A stretch of DNA of 64,000 nucleotides from Pseudoips prasinana (GCA_951640165.1 OX621257.1:12225201-12289200), one strand, 5' to 3'. Positions 32,500 to 43,378 are shown, counted from the first letter of the stretch. Notes: generated by a model not told the origin, from the sequence alone. Made by a program: numbers and translations.

Positions 32500-32590
32500 T
32501 AGTCGTTAAGCCACTTCACATGCCTACTGGGCGTCTCGATCAACTCTCGCACTATGGTAATCACTACTCTTATGATAAGCAAGTAAATAT
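32500..32590 (+). mobile_element. 5S-derived SINE 3' fragment
   Basis: AGTCGTTAAGCCACTTCACA, TACTGGGCGTCTCGATCAAC and GGTAATCACTACTCTTATGA match the family's 3' end. Confidence 0.55.
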
Positions 32591-32692
32591 GGGAGTAATC
32601 CAACCTACATTCTTAATCCTGCAAGTCCTGTGCACCGGATCAATAATGACAATGCTCCAAGCATGAGGACTTAAGGAACATACTAAGGCTTT

Positions 32693-33430
32693 CCCTAGTA
32701 GGCAAACTGTTAGCAGCCGACTGAGTGAGCCGCAAATTGGTGGCGAACTGAATTCATCATGCATGCATCATAACTAGGGTGTTAACGGGACATTGCCGTC
32801 TCAGGAAACACCTGTCCACGGTGGGCAACGGAGACTGTAGAGTGTGCAGATTCTGCAATAACGCTGACGAAACACCTCTACACGTGCTCTGACACTGTGA
32901 GCCACTGATGCATAAACGTAACACCGTCTTGGGCAAACACTTCTTGCACCAGGACGATGTTATCGATACTCCTGCCAAAAAGATTCTGCAATTAATCTAT
33001 ATTGCAGGGTTAGACAGGGAAGTTTAGTTGGAGCGGCGAGCACAATAGTTCATCACTGGGCGCAGTGTTACCAGGACCTCCAGGGACTGGAAATAGCCGC
33101 CACCAAAAGAATAAGACTAATAGGTTGACCGACTGAATATTCACTAAGAAGCTATCGACGAACACGTCGATAGCTTCTTTCCAACTGTCCGGTCCGCATG
33201 AGGCATGAACAGTTTGCGGCAAACGGGTTCATTACGCCCGGTGAACAAACGCGATTTTGCTGAGTCGGCCGCTAACTGAGACAGTCGGCGCACGTAACAC
33301 TGCAAACTGTGTAAAATAAGCGCAAAACTAGCAAACTGTGGACACTCCATTTCAAATATATGGAAGGACGTACGCAAACCGATACGCCGCAAACTCAGTC
33401 GGCCGCTTACAGTTTGCCTACTGGGGACAC
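32693..33430. mobile_element. Non-autonomous DNA transposon, possibly hAT-like
   Basis: Inverted ends: CCCTAGTAGGCAAACTGTTA on the left; the complement of TAAGCGGCC.. and TACAGTTTGCCTACTGGGG on the right. About 30 of the first 36 positions agree. It carries many internal GCAAACTG motifs and the hairpin at 33146-33179, and is interrupted by a LINE tail at 32761-33125. No transposase. The CAGTAGGC end is hAT-like, but no 8-bp duplication is evident. Confidence 0.7.
32761..33125 (+). mobile_element. 5'-truncated LINE tail, second copy
   Basis: Homologous to 20144-20548 on the opposite strand: CATAACTAGGGTGTTAACGG, GAGACTGTAGAGTGTGCAGA, and end ACCAAAAGAATAAGACTAAT. Several stops (for example CTCTGA where the other copy has a codon) make it non-coding. 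Nested in the hAT-like MITE. Confidence 0.8.
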
Positions 33431-33598
33431 AGCCTGATATCTAAACTCTGCCGTTTGATCCGTAATCAGAAATACTTATATAACAGCTCAATAGCAATCA
33501 TTGTCTCTTCTGTACAGAACAACAGAATATAAACGCAAGTAGTCCGAAACTAGTACAGTTTCTTTACGTGATACTCACATATAGGCACTTAGATAAAT

Positions 33599-33755
33599 AG
33601 TACAGACTGCTGGCTGTGCTGGCGCACAATAAGCTACCCCAATCTGTCAATTTTCCCCAATTGAAAGTAAACCTTATGCTTATGTCATAAAGTTGAAGAT
33701 CGATAAAAGAAATTTGACAGATTGGGTTAGCTGGATGTGCTGGCGTCTGTACAAG
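33599..33755. mobile_element. MITE family M, copy 1
   Basis: Ends GTACAGAC and GTCTGTAC. Long subterminal inverted repeats around CCCCAATCTGTCAA / TTTGACAGATTGGG, with a core CCAATTGAAAGTAAACCTTA. Second copy at 43379-43520. Confidence 0.8.
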
Positions 33756-33759
33756 TTTC

Positions 33760-33970
33760 CTACGTGTTACGCCCATTTATAAGTTGCCACTAAGGAAAGC
33801 ATACAATTTGGGAACACAACTCACAAGCAAACTCGGACCAGCTGTATATAGGTAACATAAGAACAAATCGGTAACACGTGGAAATGCCTACCTAACCTAA
33901 CCACGGCGTCACACGTGTAGTCATTTATAAAAGACTTTGTAAGTTGGGCATTGATAACAGTTATAATAAT
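33760..33970. other. No feature seen
   Basis: Short unassigned interval. Confidence 0.3.
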
Positions 33971-33974
33971 AATA

Positions 33975-34085
33975 ATATCCTGGGACATTATTCACACTCG
34001 GCCATTTGATCCCAAACTACTGTGGAACCAACCAAACTAGTGTACTATGGACACTAGCACCACACCATACCACAGAATAAAAAGT
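33975..34085 (-). mobile_element. SINE family A 3' body, rearranged
   Basis: TATCCTGGGACATTATTCAC and GCCATTTGATCCCAAACTAC, then diverges. Confidence 0.6.
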
Positions 34086-34104
34086 ACTTACGTATACTCC
34101 GACC

Positions 34105-34237
34105 TCCTGTATATCCTACTAATATTATAAATGTAATATATTGTGAGTATGGATGTATGGATATCTTAGATGTTTGTTACACTTTCACACAAAAATTACC
34201 CAACGGATTAAGGAAAGTTTAACGCGGGGCACAGCTA
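34105..34237 (-). repeat. Repeat H, inverted copy
   Basis: CTACTAATATTATAAATG to AAGTTTAACGCGGGGCACAG and CTAGTAAG. Confidence 0.65.
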
Positions 34238-34344
34238 GTAAGTAAAATAAACAGTAGTCCTGTACGGAAAACAAATCGAGACTGCGAGGACATATAGTTT
34301 ATACATCTTTTTTATTTTAAAGACTACGCCCGCATTGTAGTAAC

Positions 34345-34885
34345 TGCGTATACTTTTCAAACATATAATTAACGGACACAAAGCAGACCCAAACCAACTT
34401 ATACAACATGTAACGTAATTAACGCACACCCTCAGACACCCCAATTAGAATATTATGTTGCCATCATAATACATAGGTACACTGATTTTTTTTATTTAAC
34501 GTGTATATGCATTGTTATTTACTAAATTAGTTTCTTGGAATAAAGTTTATTTTTCTTTATTTTGTATTGAATGATCGAATTTGTATGAATACAAATAAAA
34601 CTGCAATTTTAAAAGTCTTATTATTTGACTTACGGTCCAATTTAGTTTATTTTGACTGTATAGGGTTAATATGACAATAATTTCCGTAGTTTTAATTATT
34701 TTGGAAAAAAAATACCTAGGTATATTAAAAATTATATAAATCGATTCAGTAAACGATTCTGAACAAACTATTTTCAGGGTGTGCGTTAATTAAGTTACAT
34801 GTTATACAAAATGTCACACAAATTGTTGATCTGTGCGGGAATCGTAGCTGGGACACGAAGTAATGAAGCAACTGAATAAGCGCTA
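34345..34885 (-). mobile_element. SINE family D, split by MITE 1
   Basis: Left piece: TTTCAAACATATAATTAACG and GACACAAAGCAGACC. Right piece: TCACACAAATTGTTGATCTG and GCGGGAATCGTAGCTGGGAC. Together they follow the order of the D copy at 13700. Confidence 0.7.
34400..34808. mobile_element. MITE family 1, copy 3
   Basis: TACAACATGTAACGTAATTA to TTAATTAAGTTACATGTTAT. Collinear with copies 1 and 2. Inserted in SINE D. Confidence 0.8.
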
Positions 34886-35064
34886 TAGGTGTACGTGCAG
34901 TCATTTACAATGGGAAGTGTATGTTGGGTATTGATAACATATATATATTGCAAAGTGTTGATAACTAATTTAAACTTGGACATATACATATATATTAATA
35001 TTTAATAATTATACTCCTTAAAATATGAAAAGGATGCGACTAGCTTCTATCTAAACACTCTGTT

Positions 35065-35337
35065 ATGAAGAAATTAAGAGATAGGATGTACACTCACAAG
35101 TTTTACATGTCGACAATAAATCGATTTAAAGCCATGGGGTTGATTGCAGATAAACGAGAAAAAAAACATATAATATTAAGTAAGTATTTGTCACGAAGTT
35201 GTGAAATAAAACATAAACTAGTGGAGCGTCTAGTGATTTCCCGATTCGATTTAAAAGGTTTAATCATACCACACAACTCAACACACCCATGGCTCATCTC
35301 TTCTCCCAATAAGCTCTGGCATACTTATTCAACATGA
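35065..35337 (+). other. Uncharacterised 90-codon ORF
   Basis: A basic ORF (KKLRDRMYTHKFYMSTINRF..) with no recognised domain. Its last quarter runs into the tandem repeat at 35286. Not supported as a gene. Confidence 0.15.
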
Positions 35338-35562
35338 ACAAGTTACTATTTTATGTGCATTTAATCTGTAAGGTGGAGTTACTTCTCCAGACAGGCTGGT
35401 CTTAAAGAAATATGCCTCCCAAAACCCATGACTCATCTCTTCTCCCAATAAGCGCTGGCAAACTTATTCAACATGAACACAACATCAAGTTATTGTATGT
35501 GCGTTTAATTTGTAAGGTGGAGTGACTTCTCCAGACAGGCTGGTCTTAGAGAAATATGCCTC
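35286..35562. repeat. Two-unit tandem duplication (~139 bp)
   Basis: CTCATCTCTTCTCCCAATAA to GAAATATGCCTC occurs at 35286-35418 and 35425-35562 with about 90% identity. The GTAAGGTGGAGT..TTCTCCAGACAGGCTG core resembles part of the repeat at 41663-41985. Confidence 0.85.
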
Positions 35563-35564
35563 TC

Positions 35565-36050
35565 GATCAGTTTATATTCCGATGTGAGGTCAAAACAAAA
35601 TTGAAACTAATTATAGCTGCAATGGGTGTAAAAAAATCTAGGTTTCCTTGTTAAAAATGCTGCAGCAGAACCACTCTCTTTTCGCCAAATAATTAATAAG
35701 TCTTCCAATAAATTTCATTGGCAGCACTGATTGGTTACAGATTCTGATGCTTACTGATAGGTTAAAGCTTCCAGAAACACTGATTACTCTACTATCAGTA
35801 CTTTGATAGTAATTTATAGTTTGTCTAGTTATTTTGGTTTATTTTCAAGACTTTCTATCTCCATGGACGTATAAAGAACAATGGCCTCGCCGCAACTTAA
35901 AACACTGACGAGGAGATGTCAGTGTTTTGAGCGGTGGTCCGGACCCTAGAGGGTCTCCTAAAGGCTCTTTGGAGCGGATAGCTTAGTTTATAGTTTAGAT
36001 TGATTATCGGCCTCGGCGGCTAGCCTCAGTGTTGGGTAGCCAACGCGGGA
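35565..36050. other. No gene seen; one hairpin
   Basis: AAAACACTGAC and its complement flank an 8-base loop at about 35901-35930. No coding frame supported. Confidence 0.4.
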
Positions 36051-36054
36051 CATA

Positions 36055-36335
36055 TTATAGTGCACAAACTATTCCTGTTCCATCATTCTCATGATCCGAT
36101 GGGAACACCAGCGACACGACCGCATAGAGGTCAGGTACAGAACCGACGGCTTTACGTGCAGCACGGAGTCTAACACCGCCAACTCCCATACTTCGCAGCT
36201 TCGGACTGATACTGAGAGTTTTTTCATTCATTTTCATTCAACATCACTTTTTGGTCCGGTTTGGGAATTGAAGCCAGGATCTCACTATCTGTGGCTGAAC
36301 ACGCTACCGCTAGACCAACGAGGCAGTCAGATAAA
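36055..36335 (-). mobile_element. tRNA-Pro-like SINE (family P), inverted
   Basis: The complement of GCCTCGTTGGTCTAGCGGTA is visible at the right end (TACCGCTAGACCAACGAGGC). The body TTCTCATGATCCGATGGGAA is at the left. Confidence 0.8.
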
Positions 36336-36339
36336 TAGC

Positions 36340-36720
36340 TAGAACACGACACCTCGGCTAACTGTCAACGTCTTTGTTAAAAAAGAAAGACCATGCATTA
36401 GCGCCTAACGAAAAGGAATAGTTTTAGGAATAGTTTAGACATGGAATAAGGTCCCTCAAGAGTGCTCCATATTAAAAGAAATACACTCATCATTTGACTC
36501 CACGTGTGGGTTAGGTAGTGGCCTCACTACTATTTTGCCTCCCTCGCGTCTAGAGTTGGATCTCCACACAGAACTACTATTTATGAGACCTATTTGAAGT
36601 CCTTCTGGGTCTGAATGTGCTTCGTGGCCGTGAATTGCATGCTTATAAAATTATCGCGATACGTGAATTAATTAACAAGGCGCGTCGCTAATTAAATTTA
36701 TAAAATATTAGAATGTAGAT
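36340..36720. other. Unassigned DNA
   Basis: GGGTCTGAATGTGCTTCGTG and CCGTGAATTGCATG resemble sequence bracketing the inverted-repeat element at 40836-41589, so it may be the empty-site relative of that locus. Confidence 0.35.
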
Positions 36721-36724
36721 AGAT

Positions 36725-37137
36725 ATAATAATAATATCCTGGGGCATTATTCAAAGACGGACTTATGATCCCAAACTAAGCAGATCTTATTCTATGGAAA
36801 CCAGATAACTGATATGCTATACTATACTATATATTCTTTTGTAAATAATATAATAATAATAATAATAATTTATTTCCAAAAACTTAATTCTAGTTTACAA
36901 AATACATATGTTTAGCTAAAAGATTTTATAACATACAAATAAATTAGGCATCTGTAACCGAACTAGGCAGAGCCTGTATCTCGGTTATCAGCACCATACT
37001 TATATAGATAATTACACCAAGACTCAGGACAAACAGACATGTTCATGCACACAAATATCTGTCATAGGTTGGAATCGAACCAACGACCTTGCGGCATGAA
37101 AGGCAAGTATTTACCAACCACGCCCACCAGCCCGTCA
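36725..37137 (-). mobile_element. SINE family A, split by a LINE tail
   Basis: Left part ATATCCTGGGGCATTATTCA to TTCTTTTGTAAATA. Right part ATACTTATATAGATAATTAC through GGTTGGAATCGAACCAACG to CCACGCCCACCAGCCCGTC. 36847-36989 is foreign. Confidence 0.8.
36847..36989 (-). mobile_element. LINE 3' tail fragment with (TAA)n
   Basis: A (TAA)n run followed by TTTCCAAAAACTTAATTCTA and a segment ending CTCGGTTATCAGCACC. It resembles the complement of a CR1-type 3' end and lies inside SINE A. Confidence 0.5.
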
Positions 37138-37139
37138 AA

Positions 37140-37565
37140 TACTACGTAGTTATTCTAAAATAGGGGTGTCCTAGAGCTAGGCTTCCGAATTGTTGAAGCA
37201 ATGATTTGAGAGATGATCAATGTTGGGACGGTTATAAACTTATGAGAAAAACAGGGGTGATACATTATACAAGCCGCGGCATGTGGAAAAACACAACAGT
37301 ATATATGAAATAAAAAATATTATGTTTAACGCAGATGCAATATAGATAAGTATACGTAGAAATTCAAGTCCGAACTACATCGTCCATGGCGGAATATTTA
37401 ACGCACATGTGGATGCCGGCCGAATACAGCTTGGTTCGAAAGTTCTTTTTTTTAATTTATATAACTCTTAAGTATATATATTTTTGAATTTTGGCGCCAA
37501 CGCGGAAAAAGGCTCATGGAGGCTATGTTTTATTTTAAAAAACTGGTGTAAATTCGAGTTTTTGT
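37140..37565. other. No gene seen
   Basis: Unassigned. TTTTGGCGCCAACGCGG at about 37492 resembles a primer-binding-type motif, but no LTR is nearby. Confidence 0.3.
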
Positions 37566-37572
37566 GTGTAAA

Positions 37573-37665
37573 TTTCCTCCACTTGAGTAAGTTGTCGATG
37601 TTATGTCTAAAAATCTACCACTTTTTAGACATAACATCATCGACAACTTACTCAAGTGGAGGAAA
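37573..37665. repeat. Fold-back hairpin, ~41-bp arms
   Basis: TTTCCTCCACTTGAGTAAGT.. at 37573-37613 and its complement at 37622-37665, with one 3-base gap and a loop of about 8 bases. Confidence 0.9.
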
Positions 37666-37669
37666 GTGC

Positions 37670-38810
37670 GATATTGCCGTGAATTGTGATTTTCCGTGTT
37701 GAAACCAAAACTCCATAGAAGCCTATAGTAAAGTCTCCACTGCTTTACTAGGGCTATGACTTGACTGTGACGGACATGACTGACTGACTTTGAAATATAA
37801 ATTTTACAACTGAACACGAGGCGGTATGGTCTCTAATCTTAGCCTGCCAAAAAGGGTAAAAAAAGGTTTTATTTTATTTTATTTGTTACTTGTCTATTCA
37901 GCCAACATTACAGAGTAAAAACTTAACCATAAATGCTCACCTGATAAATCACCTTTTGAGTATACTTCCACTTGGCAGTGATTACCTTTGATGATTAAAT
38001 ATTAATGATTTCTAAATAATAATGATTTCTATAATAACTGGAGAGATCTGTATCAGGAGGTGATCGAATGTGGACTGACTTGGACATCGGCTGTGGTTCC
38101 ACAATGTAGGTCTTGTGAACGATACTGTGCAGCCTTCTTGGTACAGGGACGGACTTGGAACTATCGATATGAAAACGATACAGCAGTGAACGTATTATTT
38201 TTAATTTAACTCCAGTTACAGAAAGTACAAGGTTACAAGGTGAATCAGTTTATTTGTAAAACATAGGTTTAAAATAAATAGTGATTGAAAGTTAAGGAAC
38301 TTAGTTATTCATGAAAGTAAATACATTGTGAAACATCAACTAATTAATACACGAAATAAGTCAACTTTCATATAAGTTGATCAGTTGATGTATTATGTGT
38401 AGGAATTGAATAAAAGTTTTTTTTTTTCATTTGTGCAGTTAGGTACATGTAGATTGCACTCCATAAATATCTTTCACGATTTATATTATACCTTTTATAT
38501 ATAGGTTACACTACATAGTTCTGGCTTGTAATTAGCAATGTAAGATGTGGGGGGTATTTAAAGAATTATATCTACTTATAAAACCTCAACAACCAGTAAA
38601 CATTCGTTTTGAAAAAATATGCAAAGAAAAAGTTAAACACAAAAACATACGAACCAGCTGCACTTTAATAATAAGCTCATAAAAAGCTTTGTGTATTTTA
38701 ATAAGATATATTCTAACAGTTGTTCTGTTTTATGAATAAATTCAGAATCCTAAATCCAGTTAAAAATATGTGACACTAGAAAACTGGGTTATGGTTAAAA
38801 CAAGAGCAAA
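37670..38810. other. 1.1 kb without recognised feature
   Basis: AT-rich, no ORF or repeat recognised apart from a TTTTATTTTATTTTATTTG tract at about 37870. Confidence 0.4.
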
Positions 38811-38811
38811 T

Positions 38812-39115
38812 CCTACTATCCTACTAATAATATCCATGCGAAAGTTTGTGGGTGTGTATGTTTGTTACTTCTTCACGTCCAACCGGCTGGAGCGATTTTA
38901 ATAAAATTGGGTTTGGATTTACCTACCTTACACCCTGGATTAACACATAGGCTATAATTTACAACGTTTAGTGCGGGTAAAACATCAATTTGGGCACAGC
39001 TAGTAACAAATCAATTTACCGAATTTCCACGCGTTCTGTCATGATATATATTATATGACCGTTTTGCGATCGTCAAGCCGTCTTTCAAGCGTGGCGATTA
39101 TGGTATACCTCCCCA
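38812..39115 (-). repeat. Repeat H (−) plus a short repeat J piece
   Basis: 38812-39004: CTAATAATATCCATGCGAAA to TTGGGCACAGCTAGT. 39060-39115: TTGCGATCGTCAAGCCGTCT and AGCGTGGCGATTATGG match repeat J. Confidence 0.6.
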
Positions 39116-39119
39116 TGAA

Positions 39120-39640
39120 CATATTTATTTCATCGATATTTCCAATTTCAATCGATAATGTATGTACGACGATGAGTGCGGACCTGTAGCCGTGTGGTTT
39201 CATGTGTGTTCAAGTGTCTTTGTCTCCTATATTTGTTCTAATTCCTGCGTAAGTGTAACTCTCGCTACGTCACCTATAAGTATGTAAGTTTTGTGTTTCA
39301 CGGTATAAATGTTCGATTTGAGGTTATTTAGTATAAGAATATTTCTACTTTCTTTTTGGAGCCGCCATTTCTAAGCACTACCACGTTACGTTCATTCTTT
39401 ACTGTTTAAAAAAGTATACAGCGAACTTCAACTTATAACAACCGTTTTAAAATAAAACCAAATTGATTATTTGATATTATATATTCCCAAAAACTCAAAT
39501 AAAATAAGCTAAAACAGTACTAACGACCAACGTACCTAGCTAAGCTATATATATTTAGTTTTTATATAATATACGTATACTGTTTCTCTTAATTTTAAAG
39601 TGAATTTTAAGCAACCGTATAAAAGTTTTCCGTTGTTATA
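39120..39640. other. No feature seen
   Basis: AT-rich DNA. Confidence 0.35.
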
Positions 39641-39641
39641 A

Positions 39642-39900
39642 TAACAATAATATCCTGGGACCTTATTTAAGCGCTTGAAAGAGCTTGTACTAAAGAAACA
39701 AGATAGCTGAGATACTACGTATAATAGATATTACTTTTCTTTTGTAAATACACACTTATATAGTTATCTATATAAGTACACCCTGACTCAGGACAAACAG
39801 ACATGTTCATGCACACAAATATTTGTCCTGGGTGGGAATCGAACCCACGACCTCCGACAGGAAAAGCAAGCATTTGCCAACCACGCCAACAGGCCCGTCA
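39642..39900 (-). mobile_element. SINE family A
   Basis: TATCCTGGGACCTTATTTAA, CTTATATAGTTATCTATATAAG-type internal palindrome, B-box complement GGGTGGGAATCGAACCCACG, end CCACGCCAACAGGCCCGTC. Confidence 0.85.
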
Positions 39901-40074
39901 ACATAACACAATATGTTTATTTATATAATACTTACAATTTGTCTAGCACCTTTTTGATCTCTATATATCTCTTCAATTCATCCAAATTCTAACAAAAACA
40001 GCATTTTTCTTAAATCAAATTCTGTAATTTGTCACTTAAAAATCAGCAATGAAATCTATATTTTCGTCATACGA

Positions 40075-40190
40075 GGCATGCCTTTTAAGGTTTGAGATTC
40101 AAAATTGAAACACATTCGAATATAGAACAGTTCCAAATTCAAAATTGGCGGGAAATACGGAAACGACAAAACTTAAAAGGCATGTCTAAT
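40075..40190. mobile_element. Small MITE N
   Basis: GGCATGCCTTTTAAGGTTTG at the left and ACTTAAAAGGCATGTC at the right are inverted repeats of about 18 bp. Each side has an internal inverted ATTCAAAATTG. Confidence 0.6.
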
Positions 40191-40217
40191 ATTAGTCTAT
40201 AGCGTTTAGTGTTCCTA

Positions 40218-40510
40218 GAATTCATGACGTACCTTTAAATCTAGGGAACCGTATTCCATTTCTGAATATATTATCTATGGTAGGAATAAACTATTTCCTC
40301 ACCACTATGGAATAGAGTTGTTTTCAAAATAAACGACACATTAATTCGTCAGTAAAAATTAATGATGTACCTACTTTCAAATTTAGGGAACCGTACTCCA
40401 TTTTTGTACCTATATATTATCTATGGTAGGAACAAACTATTTGCTCACCACTATGGAATAGAGTTGTTTTCAATTTATACGATACATTTAGGTCATTCAT
40501 TAGTAAAAAT
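40218..40510. repeat. Two-unit tandem duplication (~141 bp)
   Basis: TAGGGAACCGTATTCCATTT.. and TAGGGAACCGTACTCCATTT.., both followed by ATTATCTATGGTAGGAA and CACCACTATGGAATAGAGTT. Confidence 0.85.
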
Positions 40511-41145
40511 TCATACACATTATTTCTACATCCGTTAATACATTTGTTCAAATATTTCACTGTATTTGCAGTGTTCGTCCCCCTTCCAAGGCTTGCTGTA
40601 TACTGTATACCTATAATTAATTGATAGGTAGCTTCACAATGTCTCGTTATACCTTATATTGTTTTAGTTTTATGTGTTAGGTAAGTTGAAAGCAGTTGTG
40701 ACTTGACAAAGGTTACATAAGTTGCTTTTTGTTCGGATTTTTACTAGTTCTACATAAATATCGATCATTATTTGGGGTTCCGTATCTAATTAAACAATAG
40801 TTGTTCTGAGTCTAGGTGTGCTTTGTAAGTGTGACGTGAGCTCGACAAATGGATGTGCGATTTTATTTTGTTTCATTGGCACACAAAACACAATACTATC
40901 AATACATGACAGCGAAGTAAAGGTTTAGCCCTAGGCAATATTCCTAAACATGTGTACCTACACAGCATGACAATTTGAGAGTAAAAGTGACGCAGGAGAA
41001 AAAGTAAAATTATCTGATAAGACAAATAGGTTTTAAGTTCACCGAAGCACGATCCGTAACACCATGATAAAATCGAGTCGTACCTAGGTGAACATGTACC
41101 TTATTATTACTATTACACACCTACACCTTATTATATTATACAAAT

Positions 41146-41564
41146 TAACGCTTATGCGACAAAACTGTACTGCGACTCACCATAGTTAAAATGCACGCTT
41201 GTGCGACACTGAAGATCGTCATCTCACTAAACGATCAATAAGTTTAGGTTTGGTGCGGTTCGGTTAGGTTAGGTTAGAACATGGTGAGAGTCTCGCGAAC
41301 GCTCAGTGTAAAGCGGGGGTACTGGCGAGATCGTTCACGAGTACCCAGAGCCCTCGCTACAGACACTGTGAGGCTGGCTACGGTGATGGTTTTAGTGGGT
41401 CGAGCCCCACACCCCGTGGACTAGAGCATTTCCTCCACGTAAAAAAAAAGTTAGAACATGACAAAACCAATCGCTTTTTACGAGATGTGCATCTTCAGTG
41501 TGCCACACTAGCGTGCATTCGAACTATGTTAAGTCGCAGTACAGTTATGTCGCATAAGCGTTAG
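41146..41564. mobile_element. Inner element with ~75-bp terminal inverted repeats
   Basis: TTAACGCTTATGCGACAAAA and CTGTACTGCGACT.. at 41146-41222 are complemented at about 41497-41564 with about 10 differences. A retroelement tail sits inside at 41284-41449. Confidence 0.75.
41284..41449 (+). mobile_element. 166-bp poly(A) LINE tail with 11-bp TSD
   Basis: GTTAGAACATG at 41273-41283 and 41450-41460 flanks GTGAGAGTCTCGCGAACGCT.. ending CCTCCACGT plus nine A. GTGATGGTTTTAGTGGGTCG is in the style of lepidopteran non-LTR 3' UTRs. Short TTAGG repeats lie just upstream. Confidence 0.85.
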
Positions 41565-41662
41565 TCGCACATCCATTTGTCGAGCTCACGCAGTACACTC
41601 GTGCTAATTGTGTCCGTGAATTACATGTTTGCGAAGTACTCGCGAGTCATGGATTTGTTTTT

Positions 41663-41985
41663 TATATATATATATATATATAAGAGGGCGACAAACGAGC
41701 AAGTGGGTCACCTGATGGTAAGTGATAACCGCCGCCCATGGACACTCGCAACACCAGATGGGTCGCGGGTGCGTTGCCGGCCTTTAAGAGTCAGCAAACA
41801 AATGTTGCTGTCCCTTCCCCCCACCCCGATGAGCTCTGGCGACCTTAATTACACTCAGAAACACAACATTAAAATTGTTAATGTTATTATTAAAGAGTGT
41901 CTTCTGTAAGGTGGAGGTACTTCCCCAGTCGGGCTGCTCTTCGAGCGAATGAACGCTATGCCCTACCTCTGTTTGCTTAAGGCAG
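41663..41985 (+). repeat. Dispersed repeat O with (TA)n start
   Basis: A (TA)n run, then GGTCACCTGATGGTAAGTGA, CGGGTGCGTTGCCGGCCTTT and TGTAAGGTGGAGGTACTTCC. A very common lepidopteran repeat. Confidence 0.6.
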
Positions 41986-42052
41986 GGGAAATCTAAGATG
42001 TTTAAGAGAGAGATGCTGCGCTAAAGATCTTTGGCTTATGGACAGACAACCA

Positions 42053-42705
42053 GTTGCTCTAGTGGTAAGTGTACCTGACTGCTAAGCCAGAGGTCGTGTA
42101 TTCGATCCTTACCCAGCACAAATCTTTGTGTGATTAGCACGATTATATATTTCGTGTCTGGGTGTTGTTTATCTATAACTAGCTGTGCCCCGCGGTTGAC
42201 CCGCGTTAAACTTTATAAATTATAGCCTATGTGTTAATCCAGGGCATACGTCGCGTCAGCTGACTTCATACCAAATTATTATAATCGCTCGAGCCGTCTA
42301 GACGTGAAGAAGTAACAGACATACACATTCACACACTCGCAAACTTTCGCCTTTATAATATAAGTGTGATACTCATGTATTTAGAAATATATTTAGTGGT
42401 AGTCACCAATTTAGTGAGACTAATATATTAGTAGAAGGAGTAGAAAATCAGAAGCGAGTTAACATGTAAAATTATTTTATTTCTTGACTTAATATTGAAG
42501 TTATAAATCTTTTTTAAACGTCACTCACTATCATAGAGAATTTGTAGAAAGTAGGTTTTATACTGTAGTTGTATCGAAATCCCTGACATAATGGCAACAA
42601 CTACATATATAAGTAGGTATGTTTATCAGTTGCCTGGTTACCATAGTACAGGCTCTGCCTTGTTTGGGATCTGGCACTGTGTTAGTCGTCCCCAGATATA
42701 TATTT
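42053..42705 (+). mobile_element. SINE family C, split
   Basis: Head GTTGCTCTAGTGGTAAGTGT, B box GTATTCGATCCTTACC, body CTTTGTGTGATTAGCACGAT. Interrupted by repeat H (42177-42373) and further DNA. The 3' body TATGTTTATCAGTTGCCTGG and GGATCTGGCACTGTGTTAG is at about 42615-42705. Confidence 0.75.
42177..42373 (+). repeat. Repeat H inside SINE C
   Basis: CTAGCTGTGCCCCGCGGTTG through ATAGCCTATGTGTTAATCC to CTTTCGCCTTTATAATATAA. Confidence 0.75.
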
Positions 42706-42709
42706 ATTA

Positions 42710-43005
42710 CATACAAGTGTGAGTATGCATGTTATTTATTTAGTTCTTTTTCCAAACTATAACCCACTATTTTGTATCAAATTGTTGGAACCCCGCCTTA
42801 TAGTGGTTACTTGTGGGTAGGTGCATAAGAGGGTCAGATTTTAGGGCCAATTCCTGTCGAGCAAATAAATCTATTGCACAACTATTGATAATTATGAAAA
42901 TGTCAACAGAGCGAAAACGTTGCCGACAAACTGCTATGCAGTTTGGCAAACATGTCAATAACGTAAATGTGTAGGTAATTCTTTTAATAATAAATAAATT
43001 AAATT
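42710..43005. other. No gene seen
   Basis: Unassigned DNA. Confidence 0.3.
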
Positions 43006-43009
43006 AATA

Positions 43010-43345
43010 ATAACACCCTGGGACATAATTCACACACGGCTATCTGATCCCAAACTAAGCCGAGCTTTTACTATGGAAATCAGGTAACTTATATACTACT
43101 TTCTTTTTTTTAATTCGGAGTTTTTGACAATTTTCACGCCAGTTCCATCATACCACAAACAAACTTACATCTAACACATTTACTTTCTTTTGTAAATACA
43201 TACTTATATGTAGATAATTACACCCGGACTCAGGTCAAACAGACATGTGAATGCATACAAATATTTGTCCTTGGTGGGAATCGACCCCACTACCTGTGGC
43301 GTGAAAGGTTAGTAGCTGCCAACCACGACAACCGGTCCGTATTGT
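43010..43345 (-). mobile_element. SINE family A with ~80-bp insertion
   Basis: GGGACATAATTCACACACGG to ACTTTCTTTT, foreign 43110-43185, then ACTTTCTTTTGTAAATACAT onward to a B-box complement GGTGGGAATCGACCCCAC. ACTTTCTTTT on both sides may be a target duplication. Confidence 0.75.
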
Positions 43346-43378
43346 TTAGGTACAGTTTTAATTAATGTTGGCGAAATT

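Larger units (their letters stand above)
40836..41589. mobile_element. Element with 25-bp perfect terminal inverted repeats
   Basis: GTGAGCTCGACAAATGGATG followed by TGCGA at 40836-40860 is perfectly complemented at 41565-41589. The flanking AAGTGTGAC / AATTGTGTC may be a decayed target duplication. It encloses a second inverted-repeat element at 41146-41564. Confidence 0.8.

Noticed and set aside
37485..37510. Primer-binding-site-like TTTTGGCGCCAACGCGG suggesting an LTR retrotransposon
   Set aside because: No LTR pair, gag or pol sequence is nearby.
37484..37817. Overlapping + and − ORFs of 72 and 95 codons
   Set aside because: Both arise from the palindrome at 37573-37665, which gives similar peptides on both strands.
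41640..41685. (TA)n run as a promoter or origin
   Set aside because: A simple microsatellite at the start of a dispersed repeat. No further signal.
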